A stretch of 64,000 nucleotides of DNA from Paenibacillus sp. FSL R10-2782 (GCF_038592985.1 NZ_CP151951.1:4641001-4705000), one strand, 5' to 3'; positions 44,083-53,752 are shown, counted from the stretch's first letter. Translations and numbers: made by a program. The notes: generated by a model not told the origin, from the sequence alone.

Positions 44083-45261
44083 TTACAAAAACAACCCTGC
44101 AATAATTGCCGACAGCACGCTAACCAGCGTCGCGCCGTACAACAGCTTCAGACCAAAGCGGGCCACCACATTCCCCTGCTTCTCATGCAGACCCTTCACA
44201 GCCCCGGAAATGATACCGATGGAAGAGAAGTTTGCAAAAGATACAAGGAACACCGATACGATCCCGACCGTGCGCTCCGACAAGCCCGTTTGCTTGGTCA
44301 GATCCAGCATTGCTACAAATTCGTTGGACACGAGCTTGGTGGCCATAATGCTGCCTGCCTGAACCGCTTCGCTCCATGGAATGCCCATGACAAAAGCGAA
44401 AGGCGCAAACACATAACCAAGCAATGATTGGAAGCTTATTCCAAGGGCCCAAGAGAAAATTCCGTTAACCATGGCAATCAGCGCCACAAAACCGATCAGC
44501 ATCGCAGCTACCGTAATAGCAACCTTGAAGCCGTCCATAATATACTCCCCGAGCATTTCGAAGAAGGACTGCTTCTCTTCATCCTGAACCTCCAGCAAAT
44601 CATCTTCCTTCTCAATCTTGTACGGATTAATAATCGAAGAGATAATAAAACCGCCGAACAGGTTCAATACCAAAGCAGTAACCACATATTTGGGGTTCAA
44701 CATTTGCATGTAGGCTCCCACAATCGACATGGACACCGTAGACATCGCAGACGCACACAGCGTATACAGTCGATGCTTCGGCAGGAGACCAATTTGCTTT
44801 TTAACGGAAATAAACACCTCGGATTGACCCAGAATAGCCGAAGCTACAGCGTTGTAGGATTCCAGTTTACCCATTCCGTTTACTTTGCTCAAGACAAGCC
44901 CGATATATTTAATAATAAAAGGCAACACTTTGACATATTGCAAAATCCCAATCAGCGCGGATATGAACACGATCGGCAGCAATACACCGATAAAGAACGG
45001 CGCCGCCCCTTCATTCGCAATCCCGCCGAATACAAAGTTAATCCCTTCCATAGCGTACCCAATCAGACTGTTAAACCCTTTTGCAAAACCTTTGACCAGA
45101 ATTTCACCAATCCCTGTATTCAGCAATACAAAAGCAAGTGCCGCCTGCAATACAACCATAACCACCAGCGGACGATACCTGATTTTACGTTTGTCACTGC
45201 TGGCAACGTAAGTAAGTGCAAATACAACAAGCAGTCCCACCAGAGCGATTACATATTTCAT
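44083..45261 (-). CDS. nupC: Concentrative nucleoside transporter NupC
   Basis: 392-residue membrane protein with about nine to ten helices. [42 protein letters not shown] is the CNT core motif, and [11 protein letters not shown]...[31 protein letters not shown] is the second. It takes up nucleosides with protons or Na+. Lies between cdd and deoB in the deo operon and feeds the enzymes around it. Confidence 0.95.
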   Translation of the reverse strand: MKYVIALVGLLVVFALTYVASSDKRKIRYRPLVVMVVLQAALAFVLLNTGIGEILVKGFAKGFNSLIGYAMEGINFVFGGIANEGAAPFFIGVLLPIVFISALIGILQYVKVLPFIIKYIGLVLSKVNGMGKLESYNAVASAILGQSEVFISVKKQIGLLPKHRLYTLCASAMSTVSMSIVGAYMQMLNPKYVVTALVLNLFGGFIISSIINPYKIEKEDDLLEVQDEEKQSFFEMLGEYIMDGFKVAITVAAMLIGFVALIAMVNGIFSWALGISFQSLLGYVFAPFAFVMGIPWSEAVQAGSIMATKLVSNEFVAMLDLTKQTGLSERTVGIVSVFLVSFANFSSIGIISGAVKGLHEKQGNVVARFGLKLLYGATLVSVLSAIIAGLFL

Positions 45262-45303
45262 TTTAATTTCCCCCTTATTACATTAAGCGCTTACATTACC
45301 CAT

Positions 45304-45338
45304 AAAAAGAATGCGCCCCGAAAGAGGCATTCTTTTTT
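45304..45338. terminator. Hairpin between cdd and nupC
   Basis: AAAGAATGC-CC pairs with GG-GCATTCTTT with T-runs on both strands. Inside the operon it would reduce read-through from deoC-cdd into nupC. Confidence 0.75.
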
Positions 45339-45764
<426 letters not shown>

Positions 45765-46427
45765 TTAGTAGGAAGATGTAGACTGCTGGCCCTCGATGAT
45801 TGTCACACCGGAACTTGCACCGATACGGCTTGCGCCCGCTTCCACCAATTTCTGTACGTCTTCCAGACTGCGTACGCCGCCGGAAGCCTTAACACCAATC
45901 TCAGGTCCTACGGTTTTGCGCATCAAAGCCACATCTTCCGCAGTTGCTCCGCCAGTAGAGAAGCCTGTCGACGTTTTCACGAAATTCGCTCCTGCTTTCA
46001 CGGACAGCTCAGAAGCCAGTACCTTTTCTTCGTCTGTCAGCAAGCATGCTTCGATAATCACTTTTACCAGTGTACCCGCCGCTGCTTCCACAACACCACG
46101 GATATCCTGCTCTACCAATTGCAAATTGCGTTCTTTCAAAGCACCTATGTTGATGACCATGTCAATTTCAGTTGCACCGTTGGCAATAGCATCCTTCGTT
46201 TCGAACGCTTTCGTTGCCGTCGTATTCGCTCCCAGCGGGAAACCGATAACGGTGCAAATGTTCACGCCTGTACCAGCCAGTTGCTCTGCGGAGTAAGCTA
46301 CCCAGGTCGGGTTCACACATACGGAAGCAAACTGATATTTCTTCGCTTCAGCGGTCAATTTTGTAATTTCATCCTTCGTCGCGTCTGCACGCAACAATGT
46401 ATGGTCGATTAATCCTGCAATGTTCAT
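45765..46427 (-). CDS. deoC: Deoxyribose-phosphate aldolase
   Basis: 220-residue class I aldolase cleaving deoxyribose-5-phosphate to acetaldehyde and glyceraldehyde-3-phosphate. The Schiff-base Lys lies in [14 protein letters not shown] (about 150) and the proton-relay Lys in [13 protein letters not shown] (about 180). First gene of the catabolic operon, with AAGGAG before its ATG and a DeoR-type palindrome over its promoter. Confidence 0.97.
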   Translation of the reverse strand: MNIAGLIDHTLLRADATKDEITKLTAEAKKYQFASVCVNPTWVAYSAEQLAGTGVNICTVIGFPLGANTTATKAFETKDAIANGATEIDMVINIGALKERNLQLVEQDIRGVVEAAAGTLVKVIIEACLLTDEEKVLASELSVKAGANFVKTSTGFSTGGATAEDVALMRKTVGPEIGVKASGGVRSLEDVQKLVEAGASRIGASSGVTIIEGQQSTSSY

Positions 46428-46496
46428 TCTCTAAACGCTCCTTCATTAGAGAGATCGTATGAGGACCGATGTCCTTTACTTCTCTGTGATAAGACC

Positions 46497-46548
46497 ATCA
46501 TAGCACGGTGTTGAACATATGTAAAATACATTTTGAAATTATGTTCAA
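46497..46548 (-). promoter_or_regulatory. deoC promoter with palindromic operator
   Basis: On the minus strand: TTTACA (46520-46525), 17-base spacer, TATGAT (46497-46502). Perfect nine-base arms TTGAACATA (46511-46519) and TATGTTCAA (46540-46548) flank and overlap the -35, the expected layout for repression by the adjacent DeoR/SorC-type regulator. Confidence 0.7.
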
Positions 46549-46613
46549 ACCTGCGCATGAGGCGTTACCTACAGTCCACTTTAGCTTATACAGCCTCACG
46601 CTGAGCCATATGT

Positions 46614-47549
46614 TTACTGTAAAAGTGCCTGTGCCGTAAACTGGTCTGTCACCAAAATATTCGCATACTTACCACGCAGCGACGCCCGGATGGCCTCCAC
46701 TTTGCGCTGTCCTCCGGCAACGAGAATCGCCTTCTCCTTCTTGCGCAAATCAGGCAAATCAATGCCGACGGTACGACTGTTAATTTCCGGACTGCATATG
46801 TTGCCCTCATCATCAAAAAAACGTGAGCAAATATCGCCCTTGCCGATTTTTTGCAGCAGCTTCTGTTCCTCATGGTTAAAATAGCCCAATCTGAACAACA
46901 GCGCATCCTCTTTGACCGTCCCCACCGTAAACACAGCAATGTTCGCCTGCTTGCCAAGCTCAATGATACGCTGGATGTGCCGATCCTCCTCAACCATTTT
47001 TTTGACAGCATAACTATCAAAAATCACAGGCAGCGGCAAGTATCGTGCAATCGTGTGAAAGGCTTCCGCGAACAAATTCACCGTCTCCACAGCATACGTG
47101 TTGACATGCGAATGGCTTACGCCTCCTTTGAGCTGTACGACCTCGACGCCCTTCACCTGCTTTTGCTGGAGATGAAGCGCCACCGCATGCATCGTTGTTC
47201 CCCACGTCACTCCAATAATATCTGCATCTTGTACCGTTTCATGCAAATAATCAGCAGCTTTTTTGCTAATATGCTTCTTGATTTCCTGATATTCATTTAA
47301 CGGCGAATAGCAGACCAGAACAGTATCCAGCCCGTATTTCTTCTTGACCTGCTCTCCGAGCTCATCCATATCCTCCATCGGATCAACAATACTGATTCTC
47401 ACATATCCCTGTTCCTTGGCAGCTTGAAGCAACCGCGATACCGTGGGACGCGATACCCCGAGTCTGACTGCAATTTCTTGCTGACTATAGTCGTTCAGAT
47501 AGTATAATCTGGCTGCCTCGATACTTAGACGCTGCTTTTCATGTTCCAT
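46614..47549 (-). CDS. deoR: SorC/DeoR-family transcriptional regulator of the deo operon
   Basis: 311 residues. N-terminal HTH (about 8-45): IEAARLYYLNDYSQQEIAVRLGVSRPTVSRLLQAAKEQGYVRI. The C-terminal sugar-binding domain (about 55-310) has GVTWGTTMHAVA and AVFTVGTVK, as in B. subtilis DeoR, which binds deoxyribose-5-phosphate. It lies directly upstream of deoC in the same direction, separated by the operator region. Expected to repress the operon without deoxynucleosides. Confidence 0.92.
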   Translation of the reverse strand: MEHEKQRLSIEAARLYYLNDYSQQEIAVRLGVSRPTVSRLLQAAKEQGYVRISIVDPMEDMDELGEQVKKKYGLDTVLVCYSPLNEYQEIKKHISKKAADYLHETVQDADIIGVTWGTTMHAVALHLQQKQVKGVEVVQLKGGVSHSHVNTYAVETVNLFAEAFHTIARYLPLPVIFDSYAVKKMVEEDRHIQRIIELGKQANIAVFTVGTVKEDALLFRLGYFNHEEQKLLQKIGKGDICSRFFDDEGNICSPEINSRTVGIDLPDLRKKEKAILVAGGQRKVEAIRASLRGKYANILVTDQFTAQALLQ

Positions 47550-47815
47550 TCTACCTCAACCCGCTTATCTTAAAATGTAGTGCCACCGGAAACAACTTCA
47601 ATCTCCTAAAGCATCTCATATCAGGAGAAACTGAGCGCCATGCCTTGGCCATTTGGAAGATTTAACTGCTATTTTGTGATATTCTGTGAATAGAACCTGG
47701 CTACATAGCACCTTCAACTTTATCTTTCCATTTGTTAAAACGCAATAGTTAACCCATTTTAACGTCACTTCACAACCTGTAGCAGTCTTATCTCAAATGT
47801 AAGGAGAATTGGCCT

Positions 47816-48229
47816 ATGTCCGAATTTATTGTGTGCAAACTGGCGAGCAAAACGTTCGCTTTAAACTTTGTAGAAGTGGAAGAAGTCATGAATGCCAGGA
47901 AAGGAACACCGCTTCCTTTTTCCGAGTCATGGCATGAAGGAATGGTCACCATTCGAGGTGACGTATTTACGATCCTGAATTTGCGCAAAAAGCTGCAGCT
48001 CCCCGCTTCAAACGAGTCCTCCGAGGACAAAATGATTTTGCTCAGCCGGGCAAAAATTGCTCTGCTCGTCGATCAGGTGGAGGATACAGCTTCCGCCCTG
48101 GACAGCCAGTTGAAAAGCAACGAGGAAGAGTGGCAGCGCGAGCTGTTTCCTGCCGTACTAGAGCATCAGGGCGCACTCGTTCCGGTGATCGATATGGACG
48201 CGTTTCTCGCTTCGACCAAGACGAATTAA
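47816..48229 (+). CDS. CheW-like domain protein
   Basis: 137 residues covering a single CheW fold: EFIVCKLASKTFALNFVEVEEVMNARKGTPLPFSESWHEGMVTIRGDVFTILNLRKKL and IALLVDQVEDTASAL. CheW proteins couple chemoreceptors to CheA. No che genes lie nearby, so this is an orphan adaptor or a CheV/CheW relative. TAAGGAG site before the ATG. A terminator follows. Confidence 0.88.
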   Translation: MSEFIVCKLASKTFALNFVEVEEVMNARKGTPLPFSESWHEGMVTIRGDVFTILNLRKKLQLPASNESSEDKMILLSRAKIALLVDQVEDTASALDSQLKSNEEEWQRELFPAVLEHQGALVPVIDMDAFLASTKTN

Positions 48230-48241
48230 GCGTATTGATGT

Positions 48242-48295
48242 AAAATACCACCCAAAGCTTGAGTCGTCTCGCGCTCATCTTTTGGGTGGTATTTT
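48242..48295. terminator. Bidirectional terminator between cheW-like and SPFH genes
   Basis: Perfect 15-base arms AAAATACCACCCAAA (48242-48256) and TTTGGGTGGTATTTT (48281-48295), with an inner GAG/CTC stem. Confidence 0.9.
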
Positions 48296-48328
48296 GCGTT
48301 AAGGGACGTGAAACCTACCGCTATCCCT

Positions 48329-49447
48329 CTATACGGTCCCCTGTCCATCCTTCATGTGAACCAGCGTGTTCAACTGTTCCAGCAGCGTATTCCCGCCAGT
48401 CAGTGAAATGCTTCCAATCTTCTCGCAGATTTTTTCCAGAAACTCCAGCTCTTTGAGACGGTAGAGGGTGGCATTTTCATCCATCAGCTTAGCGGTATTC
48501 AGCAGACTGCGAGTAGATGCTGTCTCTTCGCGCCGTGTAATGAGATTGGCTTGCGCTTTTTTCTCTGCCAGCAGCACCGTGTTCAAAATATCCTTGATAT
48601 CCCCCGGCAAAATAATATCCTTCACCCCTGCCGACGTAAAAGCAACCCCATACTCGCCGCTTTGCTCATTCAGACGGGTCAAGACATATTCCGCAATTTC
48701 CTGCTTCATTTTCAACAAATCATCCAGCTTCATCGTTCCGACATACTCACGCAGCACCAGTTGAAGCATAATGTACATTTGCTCCTCGAATGCCCGAAAT
48801 TCCAGCGCCCGCAGCGGGTCAACTATGCGGTACTGACAGACGAAGTTCAGGCGCAGTGTAATTTTGTCCTCTGTCATGATTTCCTGCCCCATCAGGTCCA
48901 TCTGCTGCTGACGCAAATCTATCGTTCTGATCTCCGTGTTCACCGTCGACATCCAGAAATAATATTTCCCCGGCTTCAGCTCGCCTTGCAGCACGTTATC
49001 ATAATACAGGAAGCCCAGCTCATAGCTTGCCACCTGAAGCGCCTTCCAGTAACCCTGTGTCTTGGCCAAAAAAGCTTGCCCCAACGCCTTGTCAATCGCA
49101 GGCTGCCGGGTATCCGCATGAACAAAACGATGCTCCTTGAGCACGTTCCAAAAAGCATATTTACCAGCGGGCAGCAGCTCCACGAACCGATTATCCTCAT
49201 AATGCAGCACATATTCATAATCCTCTACATCGACGACGGTCAATTGCTCCAGTAGAACGGAATCCGTCAAAAACAAACGAATATCGTGATCCGGTACAAA
49301 AAATGGTTCAGCAACATTCAAAATCTCAACCGTTTCCTGCTGAAATGTCTTCAATACATAAGTCCCCGGCAGCAGCAGTTTGTGATAGCTTCCCTTTTTA
49401 AACAGCAGCCCGCGCTCATCCGATTTAATCGTTATTTTCTTAAACAT
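48329..49447 (-). CDS. SPFH/Band-7 (slipin-like) protein
   Basis: 372 residues. A Band-7 domain spans about 175-310 (KITLRLNFVCQYRIVDPLRALEFRAFEEQMYIMLQLVLREYVGTMKLDDLLKMKQEIAEYV and YGVAFTSAGVKDIILPGDIKDILNTVLLAEKKAQANLITRREE). The first 170 residues are a beta-rich region that repeats a ...LLPGTYVLKT / LLPAGKYAFW / LKPGKYYFW motif three times. No N-terminal membrane helix is seen, unlike most slipins. The frame is open 45 bases upstream; AGGAG fixes the ATG at 49447. Probable scaffold; function unknown. Confidence 0.85.
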   Translation of the reverse strand: MFKKITIKSDERGLLFKKGSYHKLLLPGTYVLKTFQQETVEILNVAEPFFVPDHDIRLFLTDSVLLEQLTVVDVEDYEYVLHYEDNRFVELLPAGKYAFWNVLKEHRFVHADTRQPAIDKALGQAFLAKTQGYWKALQVASYELGFLYYDNVLQGELKPGKYYFWMSTVNTEIRTIDLRQQQMDLMGQEIMTEDKITLRLNFVCQYRIVDPLRALEFRAFEEQMYIMLQLVLREYVGTMKLDDLLKMKQEIAEYVLTRLNEQSGEYGVAFTSAGVKDIILPGDIKDILNTVLLAEKKAQANLITRREETASTRSLLNTAKLMDENATLYRLKELEFLEKICEKIGSISLTGGNTLLEQLNTLVHMKDGQGTV

Positions 49448-49505
49448 CGTATCACTCCTAGTATTTAAAATCCTCAGCTTAAAAGTGTGCATTTTTATGT
49501 AAGGC

Positions 49506-49540
49506 GGCTCCGCGATCCATTTGATCTTCCGATCGCTGTT
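49506..49540 (+). repeat. Partial copy of a dispersed intergenic repeat
   Basis: GCTCCGCGA (49506-49514) and TTGATCTTCCGATCGCTGTT (49521-49540) also occur, in inverted orientation and with similar spacing, at 50502-50510 and 50477-50496. A 20-base identity plus a nine-base one with conserved distance is unlikely by chance. Confidence 0.7.
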
Positions 49541-49892
49541 CGCACAATATAGTCAAAACATACTTTTAAAATGAGGATTCTTCATTTTTATTCGTTGTAA
49601 CAGGGTTAGTGACCCTGGCAGAGCATCCCTTCGGGGTAGCGGGCGGGGCCAAGCTTGAGGAAAAAGGAAGGTGCCGCTTGTTCCCGTGTTGCGAGGATGG
49701 AATTTATCAATCCAACATCGACTGTAAATTCGCACTCCCGAAGCCTCGGGGCCTGTCGGCGCTTGCTCTCTCCGGTATCCGCTGGCCGCATAGCCACCTC
49801 CCCGACTCCTGTCATGTGGACCAGAAACGGGATACTCTCATCCGGGTCTTTTCATTGGTTTTTCTCGATTTTTTGAATACTCTACCATGAGT

Positions 49893-49965
49893 CGCTTGGA
49901 AGGCGATTGGGATTCGAACCCTAATTTGGTGGATACATCAGATTTACAGGATACCTCACCCGATC
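49893..49965 (-). other. Degenerate tRNA-like sequence
   Basis: On the minus strand, CCTGTAAATCTG resembles the anticodon arm of tRNA-Tyr (GTA), and about 25 bases later GGGTTCGAATCCC is a canonical T-arm, followed by a CGCCTTCCA end. No matching 5' acceptor or D-arm is found, and the T-stem has a mismatch, so this is at best a decayed 3' part of a tRNA gene. Confidence 0.3.
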
Positions 49966-50095
49966 AGAGCAGGCACTGCGGGACCATTTGAAATCCTCAC
50001 CTCGGTAATATCTTTCTGTATCAGCCTTTAACATTATCACGCACACCCGCACTCACGAACATGGCGAAAGTATTACGACTCCTAAATAAAACAAA

Positions 50096-50137
50096 AAAAG
50101 ACACCTGAGAAGCACATTCGCTTCCCTCGTGTCTTTT
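50096..50137. terminator. Bidirectional intrinsic terminator downstream of the ribD operon
   Basis: AAAAGACAC (50096-50104) pairs with GTGTCTTTT (50129-50137), with inner GAG/CTC and AGC/GCT stems and T-runs on both strands. Confidence 0.85.
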
Positions 50138-50379
50138 GTCATATTGCAATATATGTAAACTTCTTCATTCTCTAAACCATTCACACCATTAGGTGTTCAC
50201 CCTATGAGTTATTCATCCCATTAACCATTCACCCTAATAAACGTTAAGTATACAAAAAAGAATCCTCCAGGCTTTCTAGCCCTTCAGATCCTCAATCTTT
50301 AAGTCTCTAAGTCCTTTTGCCCTTCCCCCATTGCCCTACCCCATTTCGGAAAATGAGTTACTTTGTGGCGGGTAGTAGC

Positions 50380-50510
50380 GGAGCGGAGGGGTTGAATCTG
50401 GAAAAGCGTGAGCGTTCGCCTTTGCAGTGGGATTCTTACCTCTACATATTTTATACAATCCGAAGAATCCCGCTGCAACAGCGATCGGAAGATCAACCCC
50501 TTCGCGGAGC
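50380..50510. repeat. Large palindromic intergenic repeat
   Basis: Nested inverted arms: GGGGTTGA (50388-50395) with TCAACCCC (50493-50500), and TTGCAGTGGGATTCTT (50422-50437) with AAGAATCCCGCTGCAA (50463-50478, one G-T pair). The transcript could fold into a long hairpin. Part of it recurs at 49506-49540. It resembles a MITE- or REP-like element. It begins about 25 bases after the ribD stop. Confidence 0.7.
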
Positions 50511-50534
50511 GCTTTCTCCCACCCACAACCTCAC

Positions 50535-51635
50535 TCATTTGTCCCGCTCAAAATACCCTTCTATTTTCCAGTCCACGCCGACCTGCGTTACGCTCAAATC
50601 CTGCAACGCCACCGCATCGCTCATGGCGGACACGCCTTCTCCCCCGAGAAAGCCCGGTGCTCCACGCCCTCCAACCAGCTTCGGCGCAATGTACAGCACA
50701 AGCTTGTCAGCCAGTCCTTGCTGCACGAACGAAGCGTTCACCTCGGCCCCGCCCTCCACGAACACCGAAGCTACCTCCGCCGTACCCAAAATATCCAGCA
50801 TTTGCGGCAGGTTGACCCGTTCACTGCCTTCATCCTGTGTCGGATATACCTTTACACCCAACTGTTCCAGTTGGCTCCGCTTGTCTTCATCATAAGCACG
50901 TCCTGTAAATATCCAGGTAGGTGCCTCACCATCTGTAATGACACGGGCATCCAAAGGAATGCGAAGCGTGCTATCCAGAATGATGCGAATCGGATTCCGA
51001 CCTTCCGGCAGACGAGTCGTCAGCTGCGGATTATCGTGAATGACTGTCTGTACACCGACCAGTATCCCCACATGCTCGTGACGAAGACGATGCACATCCT
51101 CCCGTGCCGCATCGGACGTAATCCATTTGCTTTCCGAGGTTCGAGTGGCAATTTTGCCATCCAGCGTCACCGCCGATTTGATCGTGATAAAAGGACGCTT
51201 GCTCACGATATATTGGTTAAACACTTCATTCATGCGGACAGATTCCTGCTCACATACCCCAGTGATGACCTCAATACCCGCATCCTTCAAGATTTGTACC
51301 CCTCTGCCCGAAACCAGCGGGTTCGGGTCCAGCGCTGCAATAACGACCCGACGGATGCCAGCCTTCACAATCGCTTCCGCACACGGGCCTGTCCGTCCAT
51401 GGTGAGAGCAAGGCTCCAGCGTTACATAAATTGTCGCTCCCCGGGCATGTTCCCCCGCCATACGCAAAGCATGAATCTCGGCATGTGGCTCACCGGGCTT
51501 CAGATGAGCGCCGATCCCGACGATACGGCCGTTGTTCACAATGACCGAGCCGACGAGCGGATTCGGTTCCGTTTGTCCCTTGGCACTTTTGGCATTTTCC
51601 AGCGCCAGGCGCATGTATTTCTCGTGAGTGGTCAT
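50535..51635 (-). CDS. ribD: Bifunctional diaminohydroxyphosphoribosylaminopyrimidine deaminase / reductase
   Basis: 366 residues, full length. Deaminase domain (1-145) with zinc site HAEIHALRMAGEHARGATIYVTLEPCSHHGRTGPCAEAIV; reductase domain (about 147-360) with ITSDAAREDVHRLRHEHVGILVGVQTVIHDNPQLTTRL and SVFVEGGAEVNASFVQQGLADKLVLYIAPKLVGG. Both catalytic parts look intact. It overlaps ribA (ATGA). ribE and ribH, usually clustered with it, are absent here. The operon starts with a monooxygenase, so it may serve a specialised pathway. Confidence 0.94.
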   Translation of the reverse strand: MTTHEKYMRLALENAKSAKGQTEPNPLVGSVIVNNGRIVGIGAHLKPGEPHAEIHALRMAGEHARGATIYVTLEPCSHHGRTGPCAEAIVKAGIRRVVIAALDPNPLVSGRGVQILKDAGIEVITGVCEQESVRMNEVFNQYIVSKRPFITIKSAVTLDGKIATRTSESKWITSDAAREDVHRLRHEHVGILVGVQTVIHDNPQLTTRLPEGRNPIRIILDSTLRIPLDARVITDGEAPTWIFTGRAYDEDKRSQLEQLGVKVYPTQDEGSERVNLPQMLDILGTAEVASVFVEGGAEVNASFVQQGLADKLVLYIAPKLVGGRGAPGFLGGEGVSAMSDAVALQDLSVTQVGVDWKIEGYFERDK

Positions 51636-52396
51636 AGTACCTCCCTGAAATCGAAATCCCGCAAATGGCCGGACCGTTCCACCTTCGTATTCAAATACCG
51701 TTCATTATATTGCGACACATCGCCCCACAGCGGCATACGGCCAGCCACGTTCATACCAGATTGCTTCAGAGCTTCCAGCTTCTTAGGATTATTCGTAATC
51801 AAGGTTACCGGTTTTTGTCTCAGGTGACGAAGCACACTAATCGCATCCGCATAATTGCGAGTATCATCTTCAAAACCCAATTGGTGGTTGGCTTCAACAG
51901 TATCCATACCGTTCTCCTGCAAAATGTAGGCCATCGCTTTGCTGAACAAACCGATCCCACGGCCCTCATGGTTTGCCAGATAAAACAACGCACCCGTTCC
52001 GTGCTCCACAATCATTTTCATGGACTGATGGAGCTGAAATCCGCAATCACAACGCTTGCTACCAAAAATATCTCCAGTATGGCAAATGCTATGCATACGA
52101 ACAAGCGCATTCTCCGATTGTTGAAGATCGCCGTACACCAATACGCTCGATTGTTGTCCTTCTGCCAAATCCAGCGTGGACAAACGCTTCACAATCGTGT
52201 CAGCGGTGGCATTCAGCAGGTCCTGACGATCCTCCTCATCCCGTACAGGCAACCAGCAATACCATTGAAAAACAACTGTTTCCCCTTCCAAATTGACCGG
52301 CAGCTTAATCGGCCCTACCAAAATCGTCGAGGATTGCTCTCCGCGAATCGTTTGAATTTTATCGTTAAGTAGCGTAGCTACGTCTTTTTGGTTCAT
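51632..52396 (-). CDS. ribA: GTP cyclohydrolase II-like protein
   Basis: 254 residues. VRMHSICHTGDIFGSKRCDCGFQLHQSM at about 120-147 supplies the three zinc Cys; YLANHEGRGIGLFSKAMAYILQENGMDTVEANHQLGFEDDTRNYADAISVL and LITNNPKKLEALKQSG bind GTP. The usual LRQEGRGIGL is LANHEGRGIGL here, a change near the active site that also occurs in non-canonical homologues. No DHBP synthase domain is fused. It makes the pyrimidine precursor that RibD deaminates and reduces. Gap of 26 bases to the monooxygenase gene upstream. Confidence 0.9.
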   Translation of the reverse strand: MNQKDVATLLNDKIQTIRGEQSSTILVGPIKLPVNLEGETVVFQWYCWLPVRDEEDRQDLLNATADTIVKRLSTLDLAEGQQSSVLVYGDLQQSENALVRMHSICHTGDIFGSKRCDCGFQLHQSMKMIVEHGTGALFYLANHEGRGIGLFSKAMAYILQENGMDTVEANHQLGFEDDTRNYADAISVLRHLRQKPVTLITNNPKKLEALKQSGMNVAGRMPLWGDVSQYNERYLNTKVERSGHLRDFDFREVL

Positions 52397-52422
52397 CTCT
52401 CTGCACCATCCTCTATATAAGC

Positions 52423-53532
52423 TTACTTCTGTATGATCTGGTTTTCTATGGGTGAAAAATGCTCATGAAACGTGGATTCCATCGTAAGCTGTCGTTCCTG
52501 AAGCTCAGTGACAGTCTGCCGACGCCCGTCTTCAAACGCCTTTAGACCCTCTGTGGTATATCCACCCTGCTGACGCAAACGAAGAAGCTCACTCGCCAAT
52601 ACATCGGCATCCTTCAAGGCTGCATTTAGGCCAAAAGCTCCGGTAGGTGTCATGGTATGCGCCGCATCTCCAATAAGGACCAGTCCGTTCTGCGACCACG
52701 TATCACTGCGGCTACTGAAAATATCCAACGGTACAAAGTCCTTCCACGAACGAATCTGATCATGTACGCTATGCTCTAAATCCGGGAAAGTCTCAACTAA
52801 CAAGTGTATGAACGGTTCAAACGACTGCTTAAACAAGGTAGGAAAGCTGCCTTCATCTACGTTCCAGCCCATTTGAATATAGCCCTCAGCCTGCGAAAAT
52901 AAAGACAACTGCCGCCCGTTGACCAATGCCAGACGTGTGACAGGCTCCCATCCGGCAGGTGCCATAATTTTGGCCCACAGCAGATCATAGCCGTGTCTGA
53001 TATTCGTCACTGGCATCTGCGCCAGCTTGCGCACGGTCGAATAGCGACCATCTGCCCCGACAATAATAGAGCTGCGAATCGTAACCTCATCGCCGTTCTT
53101 ATCGCAAGCGATCAAGCCCGTGTATCCCTGCTCGCTATCGCCTTCCAGCGCAGTCACTGTCGTGCCCGCCAAATAACGAAAGGACTCGTACGTTGAAGCC
53201 TGCTTGAGCAGAGCCTCCAAAAAACGAGGCTGTGGAATGTGAACCCCCACATTACCTTCCGCTGGCTCAATCGTCTTCACCTGCTGCTGATGCTCCCAAT
53301 ATTCGATTCTCGTCGAAGCGAGGACGTACTCCTCATGAATTTGTTCAAGCAGCTTATGCTTTTGGATCACTTGCAGACCCTCATCATTTAAAATTTCGCC
53401 GCGAAAAGCCTTTCCCGCCACGCTCTGCCGCTCAACCAATATCGTCGAAACACCTTGCTCCGCCAGCAAACAGGATAACAAGGCCCCGGCTGGTCCTCCC
53501 CCAACTATGCATACTTCGCATTCCAGCTTCAT
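52423..53532 (-). CDS. FAD-dependent monooxygenase (PHBH-like)
   Basis: 369 residues of the class A flavin hydroxylase family. N-terminal Rossmann CEVCIVGGGPAGALLSCLLAEQGVSTILVERQ, the DG motif in VGADGRYSTVRKLA and the second FAD motif GLVLIGDAAHTMTPTGAFGLNAALKDADVLA are present. First gene of an operon with ribA and ribD. Transcribed divergently from an HxlR regulator across a region with repeated palindromes. The substrate could be an aromatic compound or a flavin/pyrimidine precursor; context suggests the latter but this is inference. Confidence 0.88.
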   Translation of the reverse strand: MKLECEVCIVGGGPAGALLSCLLAEQGVSTILVERQSVAGKAFRGEILNDEGLQVIQKHKLLEQIHEEYVLASTRIEYWEHQQQVKTIEPAEGNVGVHIPQPRFLEALLKQASTYESFRYLAGTTVTALEGDSEQGYTGLIACDKNGDEVTIRSSIIVGADGRYSTVRKLAQMPVTNIRHGYDLLWAKIMAPAGWEPVTRLALVNGRQLSLFSQAEGYIQMGWNVDEGSFPTLFKQSFEPFIHLLVETFPDLEHSVHDQIRSWKDFVPLDIFSSRSDTWSQNGLVLIGDAAHTMTPTGAFGLNAALKDADVLASELLRLRQQGGYTTEGLKAFEDGRRQTVTELQERQLTMESTFHEHFSPIENQIIQK

Positions 53533-53671
53533 CTGACTTCCCCCTACACCTAAACCATGACCTCAACAATTAGTTCGTACCTGTCAATTTAATTGCATCG
53601 TTATAATATCAAATTTTAAGGATTTATATATGAGCATTTTGCATATATATACGTCCGTATCGAATTTACAA

Positions 53672-53692
53672 GTTACTTTATGTAACAAAGTA
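53672..53692. promoter_or_regulatory. Inverted repeat, HxlR operator candidate 1
   Basis: TACTTT (53674-53679) with AAAGTA (53687-53692), and nested GTTAC (53672-53676) with GTAAC (53682-53686). Shares the TACTTT half-site with the repeat at 53733-53752. Confidence 0.5.
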
Positions 53693-53732
53693 TATTTATA
53701 TCATTCAATTTCGTCAAGTTATAAATTTATGT

Positions 53733-53752
53733 AAAGTAAATTCATTTACTTT
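53733..53752. promoter_or_regulatory. Inverted repeat, HxlR operator candidate 2
   Basis: Perfect nine-base arms AAAGTAAAT (53733-53741) and ATTTACTTT (53744-53752) with a two-base spacer, 40 bases before the HxlR start codon. Confidence 0.6.

Larger units (their letters stand above)
49448..50534. other. 1.1-kb non-coding stretch with repeats and a tRNA-like relic
   Basis: I find no supported gene. Contents in order: part of a dispersed repeat (49506-49540); a GC-rich block (about 49600-49850) with open frames on both strands but no ribosome binding sites; a tRNA-like relic (about 49893-49965); a bidirectional terminator (50096-50137); and a large palindromic repeat (50380-50510). Confidence 0.6.

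Noticed and set aside
43412..44362. 316-codon frame antisense to deoB
   Set aside because: Phosphopentomutase on the minus strand is full length with all metal motifs; the antisense frame shows no recognisable domain.
49609..49890. 93-codon plus-strand frame and overlapping 69-codon minus-strand frame in the GC-rich block
   Set aside because: Neither has a ribosome binding site or a recognisable motif. The block is better described as unexplained non-coding DNA.
49893..49965. Functional tRNA-Tyr gene
   Set aside because: Only an anticodon-like arm and a T-arm are visible. There is no paired acceptor stem or D-arm, so I list it only as a relic.
50427..51827. Open frame of 466 codons antisense to ribD and ribA
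   Set aside because: Its composition is typical of reverse-strand translation and it has no start site. RibD and RibA on the minus strand have complete active sites.
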